A DNA stretch of 64,000 nt, from positions 3,780,349 to 3,844,348 of the forward strand of contig NW_024040707.1 in assembly GCF_014851395.1 (NCBI RefSeq), read 5' to 3'. Under the pieces are notes generated by a model. It was given only the letters and a program-made list of their open reading frames with translations, searched no databases and was not told the origin of the DNA. Positions 56,601 through 64,000 of this stretch are shown here, piece after piece (position 1 is the stretch's first letter; each line of letters begins with the position of its first letter). The position numbers and the translations under genes were made by a program. The stretch comes from Micropterus salmoides (taxonomy: Eukaryota; Chordata; Actinopteri; Centrarchiformes; Centrarchidae).

Positions 56601-59056
56601 GTATACAGGATAGTATGGATCGCATAAGGAGCTGAAGTAATGTGGCAAACTATAAATTTGAAAATGCAGTATTTTGCAATAGATAACATTATGTAACTTT
56701 AACTAACCCGTTACCCTGTTGATCTGATTCTCGTTTGGCCAGAGGTCCTTCAGCACATTAAACTTTATTGTTGGTTTTTGGAGTTCGTGTTGGAGGCTGG
56801 GAGCCGGTCGTTATGTGATACCTTTTGACAAAGTCAGGCTAGCTGTTGCCCCCTACTTTCAGTCACTGTGCTTAGCTAAACTATCTGACTGCTTTAATTT
56901 CATATTTAACACTACTAAACAAACATCACTGTACAAAATTGGGGGCGTGGTGGTGCTGTCGCCTCACAGCAAGAAGGTTGCGGGTCCAAACCCCAGTTGC
57001 CCTGGCCTTTCTGTGTGGAGTTGTTCTCTCTGCGTGGGTTCTCTCTGGCTGTCAGGTGGACTAGGTTGAGTGTTAAGTCGCTTTGGATGAAAGCGTCTGC
57101 CAAATGAATAAGTTAAATGTGTGTATGTATACTGTACCTTCAGGGACCTCATTTCAATGAGAGTTTAATACATGACATTAAGGTGTGTGTGTCAATGTAA
57201 ACTTGTACCTCAATTTATTACAGATGTGTGGCTGCCTGTCGGTCTGACTCTGGCCGTCATGGTTATCCTATTATTACTGGCTGTGGTGATATACTGCAGG
57301 AAGAGGTCTTCTAAACCCAAGGGTGAGGCAACAGGAAACACACACAGACCAGCAGGCAACTAAACTGAAACTTCCTATTTTTACAGTTTGTCTCGTGCAT
57401 TCACAATGGAAATGTTGTGAATGCACGAAGAGCAGAGACACACAACTAACAACATCTAAGCTCAGGAGGACTGACTAGAAAACAAGCAGAATAATGACAA
57501 TAACAATCTTAAATGAACCTAACTGCTGCTCAGCATAAAGGTTGCTATCACAGAGGTGCTAGCTTGATGCTTATTGTGCCTTGTAACAACACCAACTATC
57601 ATTATGCTACTTAACATATTGAGCTCTGTGCCAAATAAACATGTAGCACACCTGACAGCAAATCAGGCTGCATGATTCTAACAGTAGAACGGCCCCTTAA
57701 GATTTTTGTTTACTATTTAAGGAGTTTGCTTTTTACCACAGAAAAGTTCTCCAAAGACTTTGCCTCAATCCAGAATCAATTTGTTAGAAAGACTACAGAA
57801 CTGCTGCACTTTTTCAGCATTGAGGGATTGTACATCTTTTTAAAGATTGACTGAAATTATGTTTGACACTCGTAGAGGACAATGTTTTCATTTTTATGGA
57901 CAACAGAATCAGTTTGTTTCATCAGTGCAGTGTAAATATAATGTGTTTTTCAGGAGCTCCAGTGGAAACAGAGTACCCTTCTGTCACAGAGGTGAGTTTG
58001 ATGAACATCTGAGTTTCATTATTTTTTTGTGAAACTAGCTCATATTAATTCAAACCAAACCTTGTCCTCCTGTAGACCAACCAAGTGTACGAGAACATCA
58101 GAGAGGACAGGCACAGCAGATCTGCTCCTGTGGAAATCTCTTCAGTTTACACTCTCGCCAAATATACCAAACAAAAAACTCCTGAATCCACTGATGACTA
58201 CAGCTCTGTCTCTGCATCCAGATTTCAAAATACAGTAAGGAAAAAGTTATAGGATTTTAGCTTTGGGCTCAGAAACCTTCCAGGAATTGTAGCAATGTGC
58301 AAAGACAGAAAGCAAAAGTCTGCTGGCTAGTAGGCTACACATGGATGTGAACAAAGCAGGTTTAATTAATGTATTGCACTGTGCCAGAAGTTATGGAAAA
58401 TGTTATTATAAAGTGCAATATGTAAGTCCAGTCAGACCTCAGCCGCCCCTTGTGCCCTCGCACAAGGCATTATAAAAGACAGGGCCACCACAGACTGGTA
58501 AAACATCTGCAGCATATTGTTTCAGATGCTGAAACCACTGAGCCTCCATATCAATGAATTAGTAATCCTGTTTAATTTACTGCCTTGCTAAGCTTGTTAA
58601 GGTGTTTACATGACATTTTAATAATCAGAGCAGGCAGTAATTGAGTTATTAGTGCAGTTAAAACACACAGACAGACTCTGAAGTGTGGCACAGAATGAAC
58701 ATTCACCCAGTTCATCAAAACATCCACCACTGCAGGAAATACAGATACAGTGTGAGGCAGAACAGTAATTTAACAGAGTAAAGTATCAACAAAGCACCTG
58801 CTACCTCAGCTCACGCAGATGGAGCTGAGGTGCAACCAGGAGCAAAGCTACATCTGATTCTTTACATGTTTTCTTTTTCCAGGCTGAAGACCACTCGAGT
58901 AAACTCACCTACTCTGAGGTGAATTTTTCCAAACCGTCCAACAGAGCCGTCCGTGGTGACGATGATAACGTCGTCTACTCTGTTCCTCGGGTGGAGGCGA
59001 GCTCTGATGCCGGCCATCTGGAAGATGATTCTCCTGTGTACTCTACTGTTACTTAG
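47646..59056 (+). CDS. gene B: two-V-domain CLM/pIgR-like inhibitory-type receptor, intact
   Basis: Inferred exons: 47646-47685, 51397-51717, 52235-52555, 52772-52894, 57224-57322, 57954-57991, 58076-58234, 58883-59056; about 424 residues with no internal stop. Leader (1-17), V1 (14-120), V2 (121-227), Ser/Thr/Pro stalk (228-268), TM (about 270-293, uncharged), tail. Tail tyrosines: Y309 in TEYPSV (ITSM type), Y319 in VYENI, Y339, Y356, Y377 in LTYSEV (ITIM), Y399 in VVYSV, Y420 in PVYSTV. Known for the family: ITIM/ITSM tails recruit SH2 phosphatases or adaptors in leukocytes. Introns are swollen by LINE and DNA-transposon insertions, yet all splice sites are kept. An optional extra stalk exon exists at 52965. 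Ligand unknown; the CLM versus pIgR-like assignment is not settled by sequence alone. Confidence 0.8.
48642..50998 (+). mobile_element. second LINE (L2-like), internally deleted, in gene B intron 1
   Basis: Copy 1 lacks this block (sequence around 7505 is continuous). Starts near ACAAAGATGGCGCC, a typical LINE 5' UTR word. Endonuclease traces at 49300-49600 (FMFLTETWKRENEF, RWGGGLAVVHR, LIYRPPGPAG). RT traces at 50280-50806 (FQSGFRKVRSTETALLK, LLDLPSAFDTADHNIM, CGVPRGSVLGPIL). The YADD-containing part is deleted; it resumes at ALHGQVPPYISEF and ends with a TTAC-repeat tail (50980-50999). A different family from the LINE at 44718. Confidence 0.8.
51397..51717 (+). CDS. gene B exon 2, V-type Ig domain 1
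   Basis: 107 codons, phase 1-1, acceptor CATCTTTTCAACAG, donor GATG|GTGAGT. Cysteines in VRCAF and YRCGL, extra pair in MFFCKREC; RGRYSI and SITQLTKSDSG. Shorter than gene A V1 by 3 codons in the C'-D region. Confidence 0.88.
52235..52555 (+). CDS. gene B exon 3, V-type Ig domain 2
   Basis: 107 codons, phase 1-1. VECSF, RRYFCKEEC, DILVETTG, RGRYSIR, SGRYRCGLDRR. Same splice signals as exon 2. Confidence 0.88.
52772..52894 (+). CDS. gene B exon 4, stalk
   Basis: 41 codons, phase 1-1, acceptor GGTTGTTTACAG, donor CAAG|GTACAT. Thr/Ser/Pro/Gln-rich (STSDPSASTPTQISQTNQQP). Confidence 0.72.
52965..53045 (+). CDS. gene B optional extra stalk exon
   Basis: Acceptor TTGTCCTTTCAG; open in the stalk phase (PSKASQPVTMEKIPVKAVKP). 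To stay in frame the donor must be the weaker CTCT|GTGTAA (81 nt). The stronger GTAAGT two bases on would shift frame (83 nt). The gene A copy has a stop. Probably an alternative or vestigial exon. Confidence 0.35.
53118..54476. mobile_element. nest of non-autonomous DNA transposons in gene B intron 4
   Basis: Absent from copy 1 (continuous around 9820-9890). The outer element begins TTAAAGAGGTGGTATTCTAC and ends near GGGAGGAGGGAACTCCCTTT. Nested inside, about 53592-54281, is an element with inverted ends: CTCGACTC...TTTCCATTGCAG...GTACCT at the left and its reverse complement (AGGTAC...CAATGGAAAC...GAGTCGAG) at the right. No transposase. Confidence 0.6.
54690..55490. other. copy-2-specific non-coding sequence
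   Basis: Replaces about 10100-10620 of copy 1. CG-containing words such as AAGCTAACGTTAGATGGCC and AATCACAGTGCTTACGGTCC suggest another DNA element, but I could not define ends. Confidence 0.35.
55682..56373. mobile_element. hAT-like MITE, 692 bp, 8-bp TSD
   Basis: Ends TAGGGCTGGGC and (reverse complement of the right end) TAGTGCTGGGC; TSD ATTATTTT at 55674-55681 and 56374-56381. The empty site is at about 10833 in copy 1. Rich in TTAATCGCGATTAA-like words. Non-coding. It is inserted inside copy 2's version of the TTAA-flanked repeat. Confidence 0.85.
56935..57120 (-). repeat. SINE-like repeats in gene B intron 4
   Basis: GGGGGCGTGGTGGTGCTGTC, GCCTCACAGCAAGAAGGTTG, CGGGTCCAAACCCC and TTCTGTGTGGAGTT are standard blocks of a dispersed fish repeat. 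GTCGCTTTGGATGAAAGCGT belongs to the 26170 family, inverted. Confidence 0.6.
57224..57322 (+). CDS. gene B exon 5, transmembrane segment
   Basis: 33 codons, VWLPVGLTLAVMVILLLLAV then VIYCRKRSSKPK; acceptor TTTATTACAG, donor AAGG|GTGAGG. Uncharged TM, basic stop-transfer. Confidence 0.82.
57954..57991 (+). CDS. gene B exon 6, ITSM-like exon
   Basis: 38 nt, APVETEYPSVTE; TEYPSV fits T-x-Y-x-x-V. Acceptor GTTTTTCAG, donor GAG|GTGAGT. Confidence 0.72.
58076..58234 (+). CDS. gene B exon 7, cytoplasmic tail
   Basis: 53 codons identical or nearly so to gene A exon 7: VYENIRED, SSVYTLAKY, DDYSSVSA. Acceptor CCTCCTGTAG, donor ACA|GTAAGG. Confidence 0.72.
58883..59056 (+). CDS. gene B exon 8, ITIM and distal tyrosines
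   Basis: 57 codons and TAG. KLTYSEVNF (ITIM), an acidic stretch DDDN, VVYSVPRVE, and the C-terminal SPVYSTVT. Acceptor CTTTTTCCAG. Confidence 0.8.
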   Translation, partial: AEDHSSKLTYSEVNFSKPSNRAVRGDDDNVVYSVPRVEASSDAGHLEDDSPVYSTVT

Positions 59057-60425
59057 CTCCACATTTAGTCTCTGAGGCCAACAGTTTGAATAAGTAACTG
59101 TGTAAATAAGCTGAAACATATTCACACAAATATCTTTTTTGTGTCTGACTTTTTAAAGTAAGAACAGTTGTAAGAGTAGTTCTGTCCTCAGTAACATAAC
59201 CTCCAATCTGCTGCCTCAACAGCACGCTTCAGGTTAGAGCTACTTTCACTACTTCTGTATTTTTTATTAAGTTATTATATATGTTAAAGAATTATTATCC
59301 GTTTAATAAATAATGAATGTTTAAGTTAGCATTACCATTACAGTAAGTTGGCTGAATTATTTTATATAAAGTTAGCAGGTTAGCGTAGGAGTAAGGTTTT
59401 TAGGGTCAAATTAGGGTTCACTATTTTGACTAATAAAGGATCAAGTAACACATATTTAAAGTGACACCTAAATAGAAACTAATGAATAAATGTGAAACAT
59501 TATTTCCCATGTGTGACGTCTGTGAACAGGTGTGATGTGTCACCAGACTGTAGCCGGTCAGTAATCTGTCAAGACACTTTCAGACACGGCTGTGGCACAG
59601 TAATCATACAGGCAATAAACCTTGGAATTTTAGTCCTGCTCATGAATATTTATTTATGTAGTTGGCAACAACCACTATGTATTTGCATAGTGCAAATAAA
59701 TAAGCACTTTATTTGAACTAAGAGCATAATGTTAACACAATATAAACACAAAAACATGAGATGTAGTAGTCAGTACAGTAAGTAGTGAGGATGTGTGCGT
59801 GTGTGGTATTGAATTAATCAAGCAAAGATGTGTGGAAGAGACGAGCTCCCCTCTGAGGAAAGGACAGGAATCAACAGACCCTCTTCCTCCAGCTAACTGC
59901 TGCTATTTCTATTTCATAGAAATAGAACACTTAGAAAAAAGTGCCAGACAACTGTTTTATCTTTATTTGAAGCTACTGTCTGCACTTTGTGCCGATGGAG
60001 TCCTGTGGAGATAAGGTTTTAAAGATGCTCCCAATCATAGAACAAACAAACAATCCCATTCTTGACCTGACTTAATAACAAAAAGATTTTGAAAAGGAGA
60101 TCTGGTAGTCCGAGAAGAATCACTTCACAGCAAGACAGTTTGGGAAAAATACCTTTAACGTGTGCAAAAATCCGTATCGGCAATACATTTATAGAATCCT
60201 GTATTTTGAGAAACAATGTGAAACTATTACTTTCTAAAGTGTAATTTGTGTCCCCAGGATGCTCCTGGCACTCACATGCATATTGTTTGGTACTGTCCTT
60301 CTGTCAACAGGTATAATGTCAATGTTAATCTCAAAACAAATTCTACTTAAACCTGCATTAATTGGTTCTTTTACCACTTTGGGGGGCAGTGCAGCAGCAC
60401 AACCCTAACATATTCAAACTGTATG
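59057..60425 (+). other. gene B 3' UTR and intergenic sequence
   Basis: Aligns with 14524-15700 downstream of gene A, including TCTTTTTTGTGTCTGACTTT shortly after the stop. No exon seen. Confidence 0.45.
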
Positions 60426-60439
60426 AAGCAAATACTGGG

Positions 60440-60690
60440 TGATCATCCAGCAAAGGGCAGCAGTAGCTCAGTCTGTAGGGAACCTGGCTTGGGTCCAGCG
60501 TGGACCAGAGTACCAAGTATGGAGTGGTAGCTGGAGATGTGTCAGTTCACCTGCTGGGCACTGTCGAGGTGCCCTTGAGCATGGTACCGAACCCCTGACT
60601 GCTCCGGGGGTAAAACTATGTGGCAGCCCCATCACTCCCCACAGTAACATGTTTATGGGTCCTGTGTTTGCATTTCTGTACTTCACCTAT
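60440..60690 (+). mobile_element. tRNA-headed SINE
   Basis: GGCAGCAGTAGCTCAGTCTG then TAGGGAACCTGGCTTGGGTC is a box A-like head. It is followed by TCAGTTCACCTGCTGGGCAC and a TG-repeat tail (60690-60711). Absent from the aligned part of copy 1, but related to 13600-13770. Confidence 0.65.
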
Positions 60691-60793
60691 GTGTGTGTGT
60701 GTGTGTGTGTAAACTACATAATAGAGAATAGTGATTAATGAACTTATTTATTTACCCATCCTGAGTAAGTCCAGTGTTCAGAGAAGTGAATCT

Positions 60794-60852
60794 TCAGAAG
60801 TTAGTAGTTTCCCACAGCAGAAGAAAGAGAGGCAGCGGTAAACAGCCTCAAC
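60794..60852 (+). promoter_or_regulatory. conserved proximal 5' flank of leader C2
   Basis: Nearly identical to 15720-15782 and shares GAGAGGCAGCGGTAAACAGC with the A/B leader flanks in modified form. Confidence 0.35.
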
Positions 60853-60892
60853 ATGAAAGTGCGTCACACTTTTATCTTGTTCTTCATTCTCA
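60853..60892 (+). CDS. orphan leader exon C2
   Basis: MKVRHTFILFFIL with a phase-1 donor CTCA|GTGAGT. Copy of 15783-15822, with Arg instead of Cys at residue 4. Any V exon would lie beyond the window, across a LINE insertion at 62046. Confidence 0.55.
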
Positions 60893-61355
60893 GTGAGTAC
60901 TTTCACTTCTCTCATTTTAATTAAATTTGTCTTTTTTAGATGATATAGATTTTATTGCCTAAAAGGGGTAAATTTGTTTCCACACAATGTGCATTATGTG
61001 AGCCTCCAGAACACAGATACATTCAGAAGTGGAGGGAGTACTCAGTTCCTTTACTTAGAAAGAAGTACCAATACTACATTGTAAAAACTACTCAGGCCAG
61101 ACATTACAGGAGAATAAGGCCCTTGAAAGTTCCCCAGTTGATTAGTTTCTGAAATATTTTGTTTATACGTATGTGCAAATTAGGTATTATCTAAATAAAA
61201 ATAAAGGTCCAAACTCTTCTTTCATTTTAGTGACATATTATAGTAAAAAGTTTTATAAAGGGAATATCTGTTTTTATCACTCAATAAATCTAATCCTCAA
61301 CAGTCATAAAAATGAATAACATTTCATCATATTATTAGGAACAAAATGTTATATA

Positions 61356-61486
61356 ATGGACTGGTGACCTGTCCAGGGTGTACCCCGCCTTTCACCCGAT
61401 GTCAGCTGGGATTGGCTCCAGCTCCCAGCGACCCTGTATGCATCCATCCATCCATCGTCAATAAGCGGTTGACGATGGATGGATGG
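61356..61486 (+). mobile_element. 131-bp LINE 3' tail with 10-bp TSD
   Basis: TSD ATGTTATATA at 61346-61355 and 61487-61496; empty site at about 16280 in copy 1. The sequence GACTGGTGACCTGTCCAGGG then TGTACCCCGCC is the well-known 3' tail of a fish LINE (probably RTE/Rex3-like; family not certain), ending in GATGG repeats. Confidence 0.75.
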
Positions 61487-61489
61487 ATG
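61441..61489. repeat. perfect 21-bp inverted repeat (hairpin)
   Basis: Left arm 61441-61461 (CATCCATCC...CGTCAA) and right arm 61469-61489 are exact reverse complements, with a 7-nt loop TAAGCGG. Confidence 0.9.
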
Positions 61490-62045
61490 TTATATAAATC
61501 GGGCTATGGATGATATATAAACAACCACCTGTGTAAAAAGCTTATAGAAAGAATATAGGTAAGAATAAGAAAGGTTTGGCATTTGTAGGGGACGGAGAGA
61601 ATGAGAAAAAAATAATTTTGAGAAAATGTATTTTAAAGATATGTAGTGTAAATTTCTAGACATTTTGCAAAGAACTACAACGGAGTAGGTTTTTTTTACA
61701 ACTTTCACAAGTTGTCACTGCAGACACAGACCCAACCGAGACTGTTAGTGGGGAAAAGACCTTTTTTTTTTATATTCACTTTTTCCTCTGTTTTTGGCTT
61801 TGATGAATTCGGACAATGTCTGCAGTTTGCTCGAATTAATAAAAGTCTCAAATATACCTCACCAAAGGAAAATGGATGATGTTTTTTCCGTTTATGAACA
61901 AAACAAGCCACTGGACTTCTGAAGTTAAAGACGTTAAAGACACTTTGATGAAGTTCGATGCAGCACTGTTTAGCAGTCTGACACAAACTGACAGTTGGAT
62001 GTGGTAAGAAGTTTAGCAATGCGCCAGTAAAAACAGAAAAGAAGA

Positions 62046-64000
62046 GTTTTTTTCAACTTTAGTCCTTAAAACGGACAAAGTTATTATTGTAGGAGATTTT
62101 AATATTCATGTGGATGTTGAGAATGACAGCTTCAGTACTGCGTTTATCTCTCTGTTAGATTCCATCGGCTTCTCTCAGAGTGTTCATGAACCGACTCACT
62201 GTTTTAACCACACCCTCGACCTTGTTTTGGTGTATGGTATTGAAATTGAACATTTAATAGTGTTCCCACAGAATCCCTCTTTGTCCGACCACTGTTTGAT
62301 AACTTTTGAGTTTGTATTGCTGAACTACTCGCCATTGGGCAAAAATTTCTATACAAGATGTCTGTCTGATAGTGCCATAGCTAAATTTAAGGATGCGATT
62401 CCATCAGCTCTAAATTCATTATCTAGTCACAAAGTAACGGAGGACTCCTATGCTAATTTCAGTCCCTCCCAAATCGATCATCTTGTTGATAATGCTGCAG
62501 GCTCGCTGCGAATGACACTCGACTCTGTAGCCCCTCTAAAAAAGAAAATACTAAAACAAAGACGGTTAGCTCCATGGTATAATACTGAAACTCTCAAATT
62601 AAAGCAAATATCACGGAAACTTGAGAGGAATTGGCATTCTACCAAAGTGGAAAATTCTCGTTTAATTTGGCAAGATAGTCTTAAAACTTATAGGAAGGCC
62701 CTCCGTAATGCAAGAGCAGCGTACTACTCGTCATTAATAGAGGAAAATAGGAACAACCCAAAGTTTCTTTTCAGCACTGTAGCCAGGCTGACAGAGAGTC
62801 ACAGCTCTATTGAGCCAAGTATTCCCATAGCTCTCAGTAGTTACGATTTCATGAGCTTCTTTAATAATAAAATTCTAGCTATTAGAGACAAAATTCACCA
62901 AGACCTGCCCTCAATTGGCACCGACTTATCTCTTAACTCAGGAACCTTTGAAACAGCTGTAGAACCAGATACATGTTTAGACTGTTTTGCTTCCCTCAAT
63001 CTTTACCAACTAACTTCAATAATTTCTTCATCTAAATCATCAACCTGCCTCTTAGACCCCATCCCGACTAGGCTGCTTAAAGATGTTCTACCCTTAGTCA
63101 GCACCTCTATACTAGATATGATCAATCTATCTTTATCAACAGGCTATGTACCACAGTACTTTAAAGTAGCTGTAATTAAACCTCTTCTGAAAAAGCCCAA
63201 ACTTGATCCGGATGTTTTAGCCAACTATAGACCTATATCTAACCTTCCATTTCTCTCTAAGGTTCTGGAGAAAGCAGTTGCTAAACAGCTGTGTGACTTT
63301 CTACAGAGCAATAGTTTATTTGAGGATTTTCAGTCAGGATTTAGAGCTCATCATAGCACAGAGACAGCACTGGTGAAAATTACTAACGACCTCCTTATTG
63401 CATCAGACAAAGGACTTGTCTCTGTACTGGTTTTATTAGATCTTAGTGCTGCATTTGATACCATTGACCATCAGATCCTATTGCAGAGACTGGAATATTT
63501 CATTGGCATTAAAGGAACCGCTCTAAGCTGGTTTAAGTCCTATTTATCAGATCGATTTCAGTTTGTACATGTTAACGATGAGTCCTCCATGCACGCCAAA
63601 GTTACTCATGGAGTTCCTCAAGGATCTGTCCTTGGACCAATCCTCTTCACTTTATATATGCTTCCTTTAGGCAATATTATCAGGAAACATTCCATAAGCT
63701 TTCATTGTTATGCAGATGATACTCAGTTATATCTATCGATCAAGCCAGATGAAACTCATCAGTTAGCTAAACTTCAAATGTGCCTTCAGGATGTTAAAAC
63801 CTGGATGACCTGTAATTTTCTAATGTTAAACTCAGATAAAACTGAAATTATTGCTCTGGGGCCTAAGCACCTCCGTGACGCATTATCTAAAGATATAGTT
63901 TCCCTGGATGGCATCGCCTTGGCCTCCAGCACCACTGTGAGGAATCTTGGAGTTATCTTTGATCAGGACATGTCGTTTAAGTCTCACATTAAGCAAATTT
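62046..64000 (+). mobile_element. L2-clade LINE, 5'-truncated, runs off the window
   Basis: Interrupts copy 2 of the duplication (copy 1 continues unbroken at about 16812). Same family as 44718-47413 and very similar over the shared part from about 62985. Contains the end of the endonuclease, the linker and most of the reverse transcriptase. 3' end not in the window. Confidence 0.9.
62047..64000 (+). CDS. LINE ORF2 (endonuclease end and reverse transcriptase), open, partial
   Basis: One frame is open without a stop from about 62047 to the window edge, about 650 codons. In order: IIVGDFNIHVD (about 62083), HTLDLVLVYG and SDHCLITF (endonuclease C-terminal part, about 62210-62310), a basic linker (about 62530-62750), then the reverse transcriptase with KPKLDPDVLANYRPISNLPF (about 63195), FQSGFRAHHSTETAL (about 63330), LLDLSAAFDTIDHQIL (about 63440), GVPQGSVLGPIL (about 63610) and YADDTQLYL (about 63710). 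The FADD-type catalytic box is intact. The start is artificial, because the element is truncated within the endonuclease domain. Enzyme role: target-primed reverse transcription. Confidence 0.85.

Larger units (their letters stand above)
43435..62045. repeat. segmental duplication, copy 2 (contains gene B)
   Basis: Aligns with 5345-16820 from the 5' flank through gene B to the second leader. Differences are mostly insertions: an L2 LINE with nested LTR, a second LINE, DNA-transposon nests, a hAT MITE, a SINE and a LINE tail. Confidence 0.85.

Noticed and set aside
1..64000. CRISPR arrays, operons, phage or plasmid features
   Set aside because: Spliced genes, microsatellites and vertebrate retroelements show this is animal nuclear DNA; no regularly spaced repeats were seen.

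Overview
This window looks like nuclear DNA from a teleost fish, probably a percomorph. It is AT-rich, carries intron-split immunoglobulin-superfamily genes with consensus splice sites, and is packed with fish-type repeats: L2/CR1-clade LINEs, Tc1, pogo and hAT relics, a BEL/Pao relic and tRNA-headed SINEs. Nothing in it is prokaryotic.

The host content is a small cluster of leukocyte-receptor-like genes of the CD300/CMRF35-like (CLM) or pIgR-like type. Each V-type domain carries the family's extra cysteine pair (FFC-x3-C), a DILVETT-like strand, RGRYSI and SDSGRYRCGL. Layout on the + strand: the last coding exon of a decayed gene (4086-4208); gene A (6416-14425), with two V domains, a stalk, a TM segment and a tyrosine tail cut short by a frameshift; an orphan leader exon (15783-15822); a long gene-poor stretch; a V-exon pseudogene D (29413-29706); gene E (32953-40075), with one V domain, a TM segment and a short ITIM tail; gene B (47646-59056), an apparently intact paralog of A; and a second orphan leader (60853-60892) whose remaining exons, if any, lie beyond the window.

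The blocks at about 5.35-16.8 kb and 43.4-62.0 kb are a segmental duplication in which exons, introns and flanks align. Each copy therefore serves as the empty site for insertions in the other. By this comparison I could delimit an L2 LINE with a TSD, a solo LTR nested inside it, a hAT-like MITE with an 8-bp TSD, a 431-bp retroposon with a 9-bp TSD and a 131-bp LINE tail with a 10-bp TSD. A hAT element with 57-58-bp inverted repeats sits in gene E's last intron, and the 4.1-kb relic supplies its empty site.

At the functional level (inference from family knowledge), A, B and E encode type I membrane receptors whose TM segments have no charged residues and whose tails hold ITIM/ITSM-like tyrosines, so all three look like inhibitory receptors. 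B keeps the full set, A has lost the distal tyrosines, and E has a different tail. The right edge of the window holds a 5'-truncated L2 LINE whose reading frame stays open for about 650 codons and runs off the window end.
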